NCBI GenBank assembly: GCA_031291335.1
Contig: JARLJF010000005.1
Span: 1-61,161, forward strand
Length of the DNA: 61,161 nucleotides
Source: Pandoraea sp.
GTDB taxonomy: Bacteria; Pseudomonadota; Gammaproteobacteria; Burkholderiales; Burkholderiaceae
Direction: 5' to 3'
Part shown: positions 17,992-27,189 of the stretch, one piece after another
How positions within the stretch are numbered: the first letter of the stretch is position 1
Layout: every line of letters starts with the position of its first letter
The notes under the pieces: model-generated
The model's input: the letters and a program-made list of their open reading frames with translations, nothing else
Databases searched by the model: none
Told to the model about the DNA's origin: nothing
Position numbers and translations under genes: made by a program

Positions 17992-19026
17992 ATGTCCTCC
18001 ACTGCCTCCACGCCCCCCGTCCTGCTGCTCGACGCCCAGCAAATCGCCGCGCTCATGCCCGTAGCTGACGCGATCCCCGTCATGTCAGACATGTTCGGCG
18101 CCCTTGCTCGCGAGCAGATTCATCTGCCATTGCGCCAGATCATCCGCCCGCCGGAAGCCCTCGGCGCACAAGGCATGCTCGGCATGATGCCCGCGTTTCT
18201 CGGCAGCGCCGCGTCCGGCATGCCGGTCTATGGGGCGAAGGTCGGCACCTTCTTTCCAGGCAACAGCTTGCATGGGAAAGACCCGCATCAGGGCTGCGTC
18301 CTGTTGATGAGCGGTGAGACCGGTGAACTCCTCGCCGTCATGAACGCCGCGGAGATTACCGGCATTCGCACGGCCGCCGTGACTGGACTGGCGACACGCT
18401 TGCTTGCCCGGCACGACGCCACGCGTCTCGCGCTGATCGGTGCGGGTCATCAGGCCCACTGGCATCTCGCGGCGCTCGCAGCAGCGCGGCCGCTGCATCA
18501 CGTGTCCGTTGCCAGCCGCTCGCTGGCCTCGGCACAGGCTTTCGTCGATAAGGAACAGCCGAACTACGGGTTCCACCTCGAAGCGGTCGACAGCGCCAAC
18601 AGCGTTGAGGCGGCCGTACGCGATGCCGATATCGTAGTGACCGTGACCAACGCCACGGATCCGGTGCTGGAAGCCGGCTGGATCGCCCCCGGCACGCACG
18701 TCAATCTCGTGGGCAGCAGCACACCACGTCACCGCGAAGCCGACACGACGCTCATGGCACGAGCGCAGTTGTTCGTCGACCGCCGGGAATCGACCATCAA
18801 CGAGTCCGGCGACTATCTCGCGGCAGCCGCCGAAGGCCGTATCGGACCGGAAGACCTGCTCGCCGAACTCGGGGAACTGGTCATTCGCACGCATCCCGGG
18901 CGCACCGACGCCGAAAGCGTCACCCTGTTCAAGTCGCTCGGTATGGGCGCCCAGGACGTTGCACTCGCCGCCGCGCTGTATCAACGGGCGCAAGCGGCCG
19001 GCATTGGCACCCGCGTCGCGATTTAA
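17992..19026 (+). CDS. Ornithine cyclodeaminase/mu-crystallin family oxidoreductase
   Basis: This 344-residue protein is of the ornithine cyclodeaminase/mu-crystallin family. K83 (GAKVGTFFPGN) and R126 (EITGIRTAAVTGLAT) are the conserved substrate-carboxylate contacts, and the Rossmann motif LALIGAGHQAHWHLAAL binds NAD(P). In true ornithine cyclodeaminase a catalytic Asp sits in the segment after the Rossmann fold (GGDCPGK-type); here the equivalent stretch reads VGSSTPRHRE without Asp. The protein is therefore more likely an imine reductase or amino-acid dehydrogenase (EutC-, BhcD- or alanine dehydrogenase-like) than a cyclodeaminase. The start at 17992 follows AAGGAT. Confidence 0.88.
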   Translation: MSSTASTPPVLLLDAQQIAALMPVADAIPVMSDMFGALAREQIHLPLRQIIRPPEALGAQGMLGMMPAFLGSAASGMPVYGAKVGTFFPGNSLHGKDPHQGCVLLMSGETGELLAVMNAAEITGIRTAAVTGLATRLLARHDATRLALIGAGHQAHWHLAALAAARPLHHVSVASRSLASAQAFVDKEQPNYGFHLEAVDSANSVEAAVRDADIVVTVTNATDPVLEAGWIAPGTHVNLVGSSTPRHREADTTLMARAQLFVDRRESTINESGDYLAAAAEGRIGPEDLLAELGELVIRTHPGRTDAESVTLFKSLGMGAQDVALAAALYQRAQAAGIGTRVAI

Positions 19027-19184
19027 GCGTCTGAAGAACGCGTGGTCCGGGCATTCAAGCGGTTCGCACGAGCGCCCCGCAGCAATGTCCGGATCCGTCC
19101 GATTCCGGTCCGCAGGCGGTCTGTCGTGGCAACCCGGCGCGCCGTAAGATGGCTTCATCGTCACCCGACCTCACGGAGTCGCTC

Positions 19185-19760
19185 ATGTCGCAAAGCCAAA
19201 CTACCCAAACGCCCCAATCGTCTCGGACCGCCCTGATCGTCATCGACGCTCAGGAATCGTTCCGTCAGCGCCCGTACTGGCGCGAAGACGATCTCGCCAC
19301 CTACTTCGACCGTCAGCAAGCGCTCGTCGACGGCGCCGTGGCGCGTGGTGTACCCGTCGTGCAAGTGTTCCACATCGCAACGGGGGCGTTCTCGCGTGAC
19401 TCCGGCTTCGTGCGGACTCTCGAGGAACTGCGTATCACCCCGGCATTCACAGTGGACAAGGTCAAGCACAGCGCCCTGGCCGGTTCCACGCTCGGCGCAT
19501 GGCTCGTCGAGCATGGCATCACGCGCCTGATCGTGTCCGGCATCCGCACCGAACAATGCTGCGAGACGACGACCCGCGCCGCGTCCGACGCCGGTTACGA
19601 GGTCGACTTCGTGACGGAAGCCACCCTTACGTTCCCGATGCAGCATCCGCGCACCGGACGCGAACTGTCCGTGGCCGAGCTGAAGGAGCGCACGGAAACC
19701 GTGCTCGTCGACCGCTTCGCCCGCATCGTGACCGTTGAGGAAGCGCTCGCTGCGGTGTAA
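19185..19760 (+). CDS. Isochorismatase-family cysteine hydrolase
   Basis: This 191-residue member of the isochorismatase-like cysteine hydrolase family carries the catalytic Asp in ALIVIDAQESF and the nucleophilic Cys region in GIRTEQCCETTTRAASDAGY; a central lysine is in VDKVKHSALAGS. Such enzymes hydrolyse amides or N-carbamoyl compounds (nicotinamide, N-carbamoylsarcosine, ureidoacrylate), as well as isochorismate. The ATG at 19185 has GGAG upstream. It follows the cyclodeaminase-like gene by 158 nt and precedes a GlxA-type regulator. In this context an amide-releasing step in nitrogen-compound catabolism is a reasonable inference. Confidence 0.88.
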   Translation: MSQSQTTQTPQSSRTALIVIDAQESFRQRPYWREDDLATYFDRQQALVDGAVARGVPVVQVFHIATGAFSRDSGFVRTLEELRITPAFTVDKVKHSALAGSTLGAWLVEHGITRLIVSGIRTEQCCETTTRAASDAGYEVDFVTEATLTFPMQHPRTGRELSVAELKERTETVLVDRFARIVTVEEALAAV

Positions 19761-19810
19761 TGTCGCTATCGACCCGGCGCTGTCCGAATTTGTCCTGAAT
19801 GCCCACTGCG

Positions 19811-20827
19811 ATGCCAAGACTTCAACCCGTCTACCTGCTGGTCATGCCGAATACGCTGCTGCTCGATGTGGCAGCGCCGGCGGAGGCCTTGCGCATCGCC
19901 AATCATCAGCAGGACGACGTGCGTTTCGTGTTGCGCTATGTGGGCACACAGCGCTCGGTGGCAACGTCGATCGGCTTGCGTCTCTCGCCGCTTGAGGTGT
20001 TGCCCGACGACGTCCCCGACGACGCGTGGCTGGTCGTCACGGGGACCGTCGAGAAGCCGCTACCGGCACAGTTGCCGGACGACGGCACGACACCGGATGC
20101 CCCGGACATCCCGACGCAGGACGCCGAAACCCGCGCGGTCGCATGGCTTCGGCAAGTGGTGCGCCCCACGCAGCAACTCGCGTGCATCTGCACGGGTGCG
20201 CTGTTGGCTGCGCGCGCGGGACTGCTGGATGCGCGCGCCTGCACCACGCATCACGGCAGTTGCGACGAACTGCGCACACTGGCCCCCAGCGCTCGCGTGG
20301 CCGACAACCGGCTCTATGTGCATGACGGCAACGTGTGGACGAGTGCGGGCGTCACGACCGGGCTCGATCTGATGCTCACCCTTATCGCCGACGCCACCGG
20401 GCCGCTGTGCGCCGCCGCGGTGGCGCGTCAGATGGTCGTCTACGCTCGACGCGCCGGTGCAGACCCACAGTTGTCCCCCTGGCTCGAGGGCCGCAATCAC
20501 CTGCATCCGGCCCTGCATCGGTTACAGGACGCCATCGCCGCCGATCCCGCCCACGACTGGACGCTCGCCACCATGGCCGAAATTGCCTGTGCGAGCGAAC
20601 GGCACGTCACGCGACTCTTTCGCGAACACGCCGGGGTCGCCCCCATCGACTATCTGCATCGACTGCGCATCGCGCTCGCGCGTGAGATGCTCGGCAACAG
20701 CCAGCTCGATCTGGAACGCATTGCAGAGCGCACCGGTTTCGGATCGAGCCGCCATCTGCGACGCGTCTGGCACAAGTTCGAAGCGCTTCCGCCCAGCCAT
20801 GCCCGCCGCTTCGCACACGACGGCTGA
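19811..20827 (+). CDS. GlxA-family AraC-type transcriptional regulator
   Basis: This 338-residue regulator combines an N-terminal DJ-1/PfpI (GATase-1-like) domain (about 1-195, with ACICTGALLAARAGLLDARACTTH as the elbow region containing Cys) and a C-terminal AraC double helix-turn-helix (about 230-330, MAEIACASERHVTRLFREH and LERIAERTGFGSSRHLRR). GlxA-type proteins commonly control neighbouring amine and amino-acid catabolic genes, e.g. for arginine, carnitine or glycine betaine. It stands last in the row argE-transporter-dehydratase-oxidoreductase-hydrolase and is the likely local regulator. An in-frame ATG 12 nt upstream (19799) is equally possible. Confidence 0.88.
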   Translation: MPRLQPVYLLVMPNTLLLDVAAPAEALRIANHQQDDVRFVLRYVGTQRSVATSIGLRLSPLEVLPDDVPDDAWLVVTGTVEKPLPAQLPDDGTTPDAPDIPTQDAETRAVAWLRQVVRPTQQLACICTGALLAARAGLLDARACTTHHGSCDELRTLAPSARVADNRLYVHDGNVWTSAGVTTGLDLMLTLIADATGPLCAAAVARQMVVYARRAGADPQLSPWLEGRNHLHPALHRLQDAIAADPAHDWTLATMAEIACASERHVTRLFREHAGVAPIDYLHRLRIALAREMLGNSQLDLERIAERTGFGSSRHLRRVWHKFEALPPSHARRFAHDG

Positions 20828-20981
20828 GACTGCCTGAACCTGCCTGAAGCCGCCTGAAACCGCGTTTGTGGCTGCGGATTGACGTCCGGCGTCCCCCGCC
20901 CTTCCGGGGAAACCGGCGCGGGCTCGCCGCAACCCGGTAGAATGTCGGTCGCACGTAAAACGCACGACTTTCGACTTCAAG

Positions 20982-21869
20982 ATGGCCAACGACCTCGTCA
21001 TTCTGGGCAGCGCTTCGGCCGCCACGCCCGCTGCCGCCGCTACGGCATTCCCGTCCCACCTGCAAGCCGCGATCGGCGCACTCGTGCCCGGTGCCGGTGT
21101 CACGTTCACACCGGGCGCAGCGCGCGTTGCCGATGTCGTCGACACGCCAGCCCTGCGTGCGGCGATGAGCACGTTTTCCCAGCAGCATGAGGTCGATGCG
21201 GTACTCGTCGATAGCCAGCGCCGCCTCACGGACTTCAAGCTGGTGGCCATGGACATGGACTCGACACTCATCACCATCGAGTGCATCGACGAAATTGCCG
21301 ATTACTGCGGATTGAAGGCGGAAGTCTCGGCCATCACCGAGGCCGCCATGCGCGGCGAGATCAAGGACTTCAACGAGAGCCTCACGCGACGCGTCGCCTT
21401 GCTCAAGGGACTCGATGCGAGTGCGTTGGAGAAGGTCTTCGACGAGCGGCTGCAACTCTCGCCCGGTGCGGAAAACATGCTGCGCGGTGTGCAGTCGCTC
21501 GGCATCCGTACGCTGTTGGTGTCGGGGGGCTTCACGTTCTTCACGGAGCGACTCAAGGCACGTCTGAATCTGGATGTCACCCGCGCGAACACGCTGGAGA
21601 TTGTCGACGGCAAGCTCACCGGCCGTGTGCTGGGAGAGATCGTCAACGCGGAAGTGAAGGCGCGCACCGTGACGGAAGTGGCCGCGCAGTTCGGCGCCCG
21701 ACCGGATCAGGCCATCGTCATGGGTGACGGCTCGAACGATTTGCAGATGATGGCCATCGCCGGATTGTCGGTGGCATTCCGCGCCAAACCCGTGGTGCGC
21801 GAGAAGGCGTCTGTCGCATTCAACTACGTCGGGCTGGACGGACTGCTGTCGCTGTTCCGCAAGGACTAA
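20982..21869 (+). CDS. serB: Phosphoserine phosphatase SerB
   Basis: This 295-residue HAD-superfamily phosphatase makes L-serine from O-phosphoserine, the last step of serine synthesis. The HAD motifs are D91 and D93 in VAMDMDSTLITIECIDEIAD, S181 in LLVSGGFTFF, and GDGSND at 248-253; the helical cap follows motif I. The first 80 residues form the degenerate ACT-like N-terminal region seen in many beta-proteobacterial SerB proteins. It is a single gene with about 150 nt upstream and is convergent with the metC-like gene downstream. Confidence 0.96.
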   Translation: MANDLVILGSASAATPAAAATAFPSHLQAAIGALVPGAGVTFTPGAARVADVVDTPALRAAMSTFSQQHEVDAVLVDSQRRLTDFKLVAMDMDSTLITIECIDEIADYCGLKAEVSAITEAAMRGEIKDFNESLTRRVALLKGLDASALEKVFDERLQLSPGAENMLRGVQSLGIRTLLVSGGFTFFTERLKARLNLDVTRANTLEIVDGKLTGRVLGEIVNAEVKARTVTEVAAQFGARPDQAIVMGDGSNDLQMMAIAGLSVAFRAKPVVREKASVAFNYVGLDGLLSLFRKD

Positions 21870-21947
21870 ATGTCAGGCAGGCACGGCTTGCGGTATCCGC
21901 TTGCCGCCCCCTGCCCTCGAGAGTCATACCCTCGCACGCTCACACCC

Positions 21948-23165
21948 TCAGGCGCCGAGATGCGCCTTCAGGCTCGCTTCGATATCCGCCTGCAAGTCAC
22001 GCACGTCTTCCAGACCGATGTAGAAGCGCACGAGCGCGCCCTTGTGCGGCCACGGCGTCGCCGTACGCATGGATGGCACGCGATACGGCACGACGAGACT
22101 GTGCGCGCCGCCCCAACTGAAACCGATCTTGAACAAGCGCAGCGCTTCGATGAACGCGTCGATCTGCGCTTGCGAGTAGCGCTCGTCGAACACTACGGAG
22201 AACAGGCCGCCGGCGCCCGTGAAGTCTCGGCGGAAGTGCTGGTAGCCCGGGCAATCTTCGAACGCCGGATGCAGCACCGCTGCAATTTCGTGACGCGTGC
22301 CCAGCCATGTGGCCAGAGTCATCGCGGCGCGATCGTGCGCTTCGAAGCGCAATTGCATGTTCGGCAGACTGCGCAGCACGAGGCTGCAATCGTCAACCGA
22401 CACCCCCACCCCCATGCGCATACGCGCCTGCTTCAGGCGATGATGCACATCGTCGTCGATGGTCACGACCGCGCCCATCAGCACGTCGCTGCCGCCCGAC
22501 TGGTATTTGGTGAGCGCCTGCACCGAGATGTCCACGCCGTGATCGAACGGACGGAATGCGAGGCCGGCGGAATAGGTGTTGTCGATGGCGGTAAGCACAC
22601 CGCGTTCGCGCGCAACGCGTGCGATGGCCGGCACGTCCGGCACCTCCATCGTGACTGAGCCCGGCGCTTCAAGCCAGATCACCTTCGTGTTGGGTTGAAT
22701 CAGCGCGCCGATGCCGTCGCCGATCATCGGATCGTAGTAGCGCACCGTGATACCGAACGACTCGGCAAGCCAATCGCCGTGGTCACGGTTCGGCCCGTAG
22801 GCATTGTCCGGAATGAGGACATCGTCGCCACTCTTGACGAGACCGAAGTACACATTGGAAATGGCTCCGAGGCCCGACGGGAACAGCAGGCAATGCTTGC
22901 CACCTTCGAGCGCCGCCAGACGCCGCATCAACTCCATCGACGTCGGTGTCGCATGCAGACCATAGCGCCACTGGCTGTCATTCTTCCAGTCCAGCGAACG
23001 CATGGCGGCCAGATCGGGGAAGATCACCGTCGACGCACGCGCGACAGGCACCGGCATCGCCGCAAAACCTGCCGGCAATTGTGTATCGGTGTGCAGAATA
23101 TTGGTCTGCCAGTGCCAGCCGTTGGCTTCCGGCGTATCGAGGGGCTTGCGGTTGTCTTGCGTCAT
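21948..23165 (-). CDS. metC: Cystathionine beta-lyase (Cys/Met metabolism PLP enzyme)
   Basis: This 405-residue PLP enzyme of the Cys/Met metabolism family has Tyr and Arg phosphate contacts in WRYGLHATPT, SGLGAISNVYF, the Asp that pairs with the pyridine nitrogen in AIDNTYSAG, and Schiff-base K220 in QALTKYQSGGSD. It most closely resembles the MetC cystathionine beta-lyases, which release homocysteine, pyruvate and ammonia. The start at 23165 was chosen for the GGAG 5 nt upstream; the reading frame extends further but overlaps the upstream bktB gene. The intergenic gap to bktB is 53 nt on the same strand. Confidence 0.9.
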   Translation of the reverse strand: MTQDNRKPLDTPEANGWHWQTNILHTDTQLPAGFAAMPVPVARASTVIFPDLAAMRSLDWKNDSQWRYGLHATPTSMELMRRLAALEGGKHCLLFPSGLGAISNVYFGLVKSGDDVLIPDNAYGPNRDHGDWLAESFGITVRYYDPMIGDGIGALIQPNTKVIWLEAPGSVTMEVPDVPAIARVARERGVLTAIDNTYSAGLAFRPFDHGVDISVQALTKYQSGGSDVLMGAVVTIDDDVHHRLKQARMRMGVGVSVDDCSLVLRSLPNMQLRFEAHDRAAMTLATWLGTRHEIAAVLHPAFEDCPGYQHFRRDFTGAGGLFSVVFDERYSQAQIDAFIEALRLFKIGFSWGGAHSLVVPYRVPSMRTATPWPHKGALVRFYIGLEDVRDLQADIEASLKAHLGA

Positions 23166-23218
23166 CACGGCTCCGGAAATACTCGGGCCGGCAACACCGC
23201 CGGCCCCCGGGGAGTAAC

Positions 23219-24400
23219 TTACACGCGCTCGAACACGGCTGCAATGCCCTGACCGCCGCCGATACACATGGTAACCAACGCGTAACGGCCGCCGACGCGT
23301 TGCAACTCATGCAACGCCTTCACCGTGATGAGCGCACCGGTTGCGCCGATCGGGTGTCCCAGCGAAATACCGGAACCGTTCGGGTTCACCTTGGCCGGAT
23401 CGAAGCCGAGATCGCGCGTGACAGCGCAGGCCTGCGCCGCGAACGCCTCGTTGGCTTCCACGACATCAATGTCTTCGACCTTGAGACCGGCACGCTCAAG
23501 CGCCTTGCGCGATGCCGGCACGGGGCCGATCCCCATGTAATTCGGATCAACGCCTGCGTGGGCATAGCTCACCAGCCGCGCCAATGACTTCGCGCCGCGA
23601 CGCTCGGCTTCTGCGCGCTCCATCAGGATCAGCGCGGCGGCGGCGTCGTTCAGACCTGAAGCATTTCCGGCAGTCACCGTGCCGTCTTTCTCGAATACCG
23701 GACGCAGCTTCGCCATGTCTTCCATGCTCAGTCCCGCACGCACGTGCTCGTCGGTCGTGAACGACACATCCCCCTTCTTCGACTTGATCGCGATGGGCAC
23801 GATCTGGTCATTGAAGTAGCCCGCAGCCATCGCTTGCGCGGCACGGCGATGCGATTCGACTGCCAGATGGTCCTGATCTTCGCGCGTGATGCCCCACTTC
23901 TTCGCGATGTTCTCCGCCGTCACCCCCATGTGAATGTTGGCGAACGGGTCGTGCAGCGCGCCGAGCATCATGTCCACGAGACGCGACTCGCCCATGCGCG
24001 TGCCCCAGCGGGCGCCCGGCATGACGTACGGGGCGCGGCTCATGCTCTCCGCACCGCCCGCCATCGCCACGTCGGTATCGCCCAACAGGATCGATTGCGC
24101 GGCGGAAACCACCGCCTGAAGACCCGAGCCGCACAGGCGGTTCACGGTCATGGCGGGCGCATGCTGGCTCACGCCTGCCTCGATGGAGGCTACGCGCGCC
24201 AGATACATGTCCTTGGGTTCGGTATGAATGACGTTGCCGAAGACCACCTGTCCGACGTCCTCACCGCCGACGTTCGCGCGGGCCATGGCCTCACGAGCGA
24301 CGATGGCGCCCAGTTGCGTCGGTGCGAAATCCTTCAGGCTGCCGCCAAAATCACCAATGGCAGTGCGCACACCGCTGACGATCACGACTTCTCGTTGCAT
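23219..24400 (-). CDS. bktB: Beta-ketothiolase BktB (acetyl-CoA acyltransferase)
   Basis: This 393-residue thiolase is very similar by eye to BktB of Cupriavidus necator, which condenses acetyl-CoA with acetyl- or propionyl-CoA and enables hydroxyvalerate-containing polyesters. The nucleophilic C90 is in TVNRLCGSGL, the base His is in GHPIGATGA, and the second Cys is in MCIGGGQG. Length and key positions equal those of C. necator BktB. It lies 5-8 kb from the phaCABR operon, which carries a second thiolase (phaA). It is the first gene of a likely two-gene unit with the metC-like gene. Confidence 0.93.
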   Translation of the reverse strand: MQREVVIVSGVRTAIGDFGGSLKDFAPTQLGAIVAREAMARANVGGEDVGQVVFGNVIHTEPKDMYLARVASIEAGVSQHAPAMTVNRLCGSGLQAVVSAAQSILLGDTDVAMAGGAESMSRAPYVMPGARWGTRMGESRLVDMMLGALHDPFANIHMGVTAENIAKKWGITREDQDHLAVESHRRAAQAMAAGYFNDQIVPIAIKSKKGDVSFTTDEHVRAGLSMEDMAKLRPVFEKDGTVTAGNASGLNDAAAALILMERAEAERRGAKSLARLVSYAHAGVDPNYMGIGPVPASRKALERAGLKVEDIDVVEANEAFAAQACAVTRDLGFDPAKVNPNGSGISLGHPIGATGALITVKALHELQRVGGRYALVTMCIGGGQGIAAVFERV

Positions 24401-24556
24401 GTCTCTTCTCCAGGTGGATATCAGTTTGCAACGAGTATAGCGCCGCGGGGGTTACCGCGATGGCAGGCTCAGTGGAGGGAAGCTTCGGTGGGAAGGCTTG
24501 CGCGGGCGGCGGCACTGGCGTGTGGCGCCCATCGCTTGCGGAACTGCGGAGAAACC

Positions 24557-24591
24557 GGGGCAATCGAGGCAATCGGGGCAACGATTGCCCC
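24557..24591. repeat. Alternative nested inverted repeats between kdgK and bktB
   Basis: GGGGCAATCG (24557-24566) pairs perfectly with CGATTGCCCC (24582-24591). A second copy of GGCAATCG at 24568-24575 can pair with the same 3' arm, giving two mutually exclusive hairpins. It lies 156 nt before the bktB start and 44 nt after the kdgK stop (minus strand). It may end the rimO-kdgK transcript or act as a leader switch. The rest of the 234-nt gap holds no gene. Confidence 0.55.
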
Positions 24592-24634
24592 GTGAAGAGA
24601 GGCGTTGGCGGAAATCAGAACGCGCGGGAGGCGC

Positions 24635-25570
24635 TCAGCCCGCCAGTTGCTGAAGCACCTGCGCCGCGCGCGGCACGGGAGCGACCGCCCCGTATCCGGT
24701 CGTCGACAACGCGGCGCACACATTGGCGTAGCGCGCTGCCGCGAACGGATCGTCGCCCAGCGCCAGACGGGCCACGAATGCCCCGCCGAAGCAATCGCCC
24801 GCCCCGGTGGCGTCGATCCCCTGCACCGGGTACGGCGCGACGATGCGGCGCTCCTGCGGCGTGGCGACGTAGCAACCTTCGCGTCCCAGCTTGAGTGCCA
24901 CGACCTGCACCCCGTGGGAGAGAAGTTCGTCCAGGATCGCGTCGCGATCTTCCAGTCCGGTGACGGCCGTCACGTCGTCCCAGCTCGGCAGGCAAACGTC
25001 AGTCAGGCTGAACGCTTCGCGCATGGTGGCGCGGGCGCGGGCCAGCGGCCACAGCTTCAGGCGCAGATTGGTATCGAACGACACCTTGCCGCCAGCGGCG
25101 CGGATCTTCGACATGGCGTCGAAGGCGGCATCGCAAGCGTTCACGCTGATCGCCAGGCTGATACCGGACAGATGCAGGAATGACGCACCTTCCAGTGCGT
25201 CGCGCGGCAGATCCTGCGCACGATAGCGGCTCGCGGCGGAACCCGCACGCAGATAATCGAAATGGTGCCCGCTCTCGTCGTGAGACACGAAATACACGCC
25301 GGTCGGCGCCTGCGAGTCGACGCGAACGTAACGCGTGTCGACCTCCTCTTCCCGCCACAGATCGAGCAGCATCCGGCCGAAAAGGTCATCGCCCACCGCG
25401 CTCACGAAGCCCGTGCTCACACCCTGACGACGTGCCGCAATGGCAAAGTTGGACGTATCGCCCCCGAAGCCCTGCAAATACTGACGGGCGTCGCCGGGCG
25501 ACTGGTTGAACTCGACCATGGCTTCCCCCATGGCGAGCACCTGCGGAATCGGCAAATGGGCTTGCGTCAT
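24635..25570 (-). CDS. kdgK: 2-Dehydro-3-deoxygluconokinase (PfkB family)
   Basis: This 311-residue ribokinase/PfkB-family sugar kinase has the N-terminal GGDTSNFAIAARRQG block and the C-terminal signature GIDATGAGDCFGGAF, whose Asp is the catalytic base and GAGD the anion hole. Overall sequence (GEAMVEFNQ at the N-terminus) fits KDG kinases, which phosphorylate 2-keto-3-deoxygluconate. Its ATG shares one base with the rimO stop (TGATG at 25572-25568), so translation is coupled to rimO. No sugar-acid dehydratase or transporter gene is nearby, and the physiological substrate is inferred from the family. Confidence 0.88.
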   Translation of the reverse strand: MTQAHLPIPQVLAMGEAMVEFNQSPGDARQYLQGFGGDTSNFAIAARRQGVSTGFVSAVGDDLFGRMLLDLWREEEVDTRYVRVDSQAPTGVYFVSHDESGHHFDYLRAGSAASRYRAQDLPRDALEGASFLHLSGISLAISVNACDAAFDAMSKIRAAGGKVSFDTNLRLKLWPLARARATMREAFSLTDVCLPSWDDVTAVTGLEDRDAILDELLSHGVQVVALKLGREGCYVATPQERRIVAPYPVQGIDATGAGDCFGGAFVARLALGDDPFAAARYANVCAALSTTGYGAVAPVPRAAQVLQQLAG

Positions 25571-26937
25571 CAGACCACCTCACCCCACAGGTCGTGGCCA
25601 TCGGCGCCGGTCACCGTTACCTTCACGAACTCGCCGACCTTCAGGCGCCTGGCCGCCTTCGGCGTAGGTTCGATATACACGAGGCCGTCGATTTCCGGCG
25701 CATCTGCCGCCGAGCGGGCAACGCCGCCATCCTGATTGATCTCGTCGACGATGACCTGAATCGTCTTGCCGACCTTACGCTGCTGGCGCTCGGCGGAAAT
25801 CTCTTCGGCCACTTCCATGAAGCGCGCACGACGCTCCTCACGCACCTCATCGGGCAATGCGCCCGGCAGTTCATTGGCCTTTGCGCCTTCGACCGGCGAA
25901 TAAGCGAAGCAACCCACGCGGTCCAGTTCGGCCTCGCGCAGGAAGTCCAGCAGGTAGTCGAACTCGGCTTCAGTCTCGCCCGGGAACCCCGCAATGAATG
26001 TGCTGCGAATCGTCAGATCCGGGCACAGCTTGCGCCACGTCTGAATGCGCTCGAGATTCTTCTCACCCGAGGCCGGGCGCTTCATGCGCTTGAGCACGTC
26101 CGGATGTGCGTGTTGCAGCGGTACGTCGAGATACGGAAGGATGTGACCTTCCGCCATTAGCGGAATGATTTCGTCGACGTGCGGATACGGATACACATAG
26201 TGCAAACGCACCCACGCGCCGTATTGCCTGGCCAGTTCGCCCAGCGCCGTGACCAGTTCGGTCATGCGGGTCTTGAGCGGTCGGCCGGCCCAGAAACCGG
26301 TGCGGTACTTCACGTCGACGCCATACGCGCTGGTGTCTTGCGAGATCACCAGCAACTCCTTCACGCCAGCCTTGAAGAGGTTCTCGGCCTCGAGCATCAC
26401 TTCGGCAACGGGGCGCGAATCGAGATCGCCACGCATCGACGGGATGATGCAGAACGTGCAGCGGTGATTGCAGCCTTCCGAGATTTTCAGATAGGCGTAG
26501 TGACGCGGCGTGAGCTTGATCCCGGCCGGCGGCACGAGATCGGAAAAGGGATCATGCGGCTTGGGCAGGTGCAAGTGCACCGCGCTCATCACCTCGCCCA
26601 CCGCGTGCGGACCGGTGACGGCCAGCACCTTCGGGTGCACGGCGCTCACGATGTCCTGCCCGGCGGCGTCCTTCTTGGCGCCCAGGCAACCGGTGACGAT
26701 CACCTTGCCGTTCTCGGCCAGCGCCTCGCCAATGGCGTCGAGGCTTTCCTGCACGGCCTCGTCGATGAAGCCGCAAGTGTTGACCACGACGAGGTCGGCG
26801 CCGTCATAGGTACCGGAGATGGCGTAACCTTCGGCGCGAAGTTGAGTCAGGATCTGCTCGGAGTCGACCAAGGCCTTGGGGCAGCCGAGCGAAACGAAGC
26901 CGACCTTGGGGGTGCCGGCGGGCGATGGGCGGGACAT
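25570..26937 (-). CDS. rimO: Ribosomal protein S12 methylthiotransferase RimO
   Basis: This 455-residue radical-SAM enzyme adds a methylthio group to the conserved Asp of ribosomal protein S12. The N-terminal UPF0004 domain has C19 ([12 protein letters not shown]), C55 (NTCGFIDEA) and C84 (VTGCLGA) for the auxiliary Fe-S cluster; the radical SAM motif is C156, C160 and C163 in GCNHRCTFC; a C-terminal TRAM domain follows. The SLGCPK and ISEGCNHRC blocks separate RimO from MiaB. The ATG at 26937 has AGGA upstream; upstream in-frame sequence looks non-coding. It is translationally coupled to kdgK. Confidence 0.96.
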   Translation of the reverse strand: MSRPSPAGTPKVGFVSLGCPKALVDSEQILTQLRAEGYAISGTYDGADLVVVNTCGFIDEAVQESLDAIGEALAENGKVIVTGCLGAKKDAAGQDIVSAVHPKVLAVTGPHAVGEVMSAVHLHLPKPHDPFSDLVPPAGIKLTPRHYAYLKISEGCNHRCTFCIIPSMRGDLDSRPVAEVMLEAENLFKAGVKELLVISQDTSAYGVDVKYRTGFWAGRPLKTRMTELVTALGELARQYGAWVRLHYVYPYPHVDEIIPLMAEGHILPYLDVPLQHAHPDVLKRMKRPASGEKNLERIQTWRKLCPDLTIRSTFIAGFPGETEAEFDYLLDFLREAELDRVGCFAYSPVEGAKANELPGALPDEVREERRARFMEVAEEISAERQQRKVGKTIQVIVDEINQDGGVARSAADAPEIDGLVYIEPTPKAARRLKVGEFVKVTVTGADGHDLWGEVV

Positions 26938-27189
26938 GGGGCGAAATCCTGATCTAGTAAATACGTGTGACGATCGAGCGGCGAAGCACCGGAAAGGCCT
27001 CAGCCATTCCGTCCGCGCTACCGGCAATACCACCGCATGCCCGGAAACGCAGAAACCGCTTGCCGCCGAAACCGCCGCAAAAGCTGACCTGCGGCGAAGA
27101 ACCGCGTATTTTACCTGTTTCGCCCGCGGTACGTTCCAACTATCGTTGCGATGTGCGCCCCGTGCCACATCGCAACCTTGACAGCATGG

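Noticed and set aside
26938-27189. Possible gene between phaR and rimO
   Set aside because: Only shadow-type frames cross this 252-nt gap; nothing protein-like was seen.
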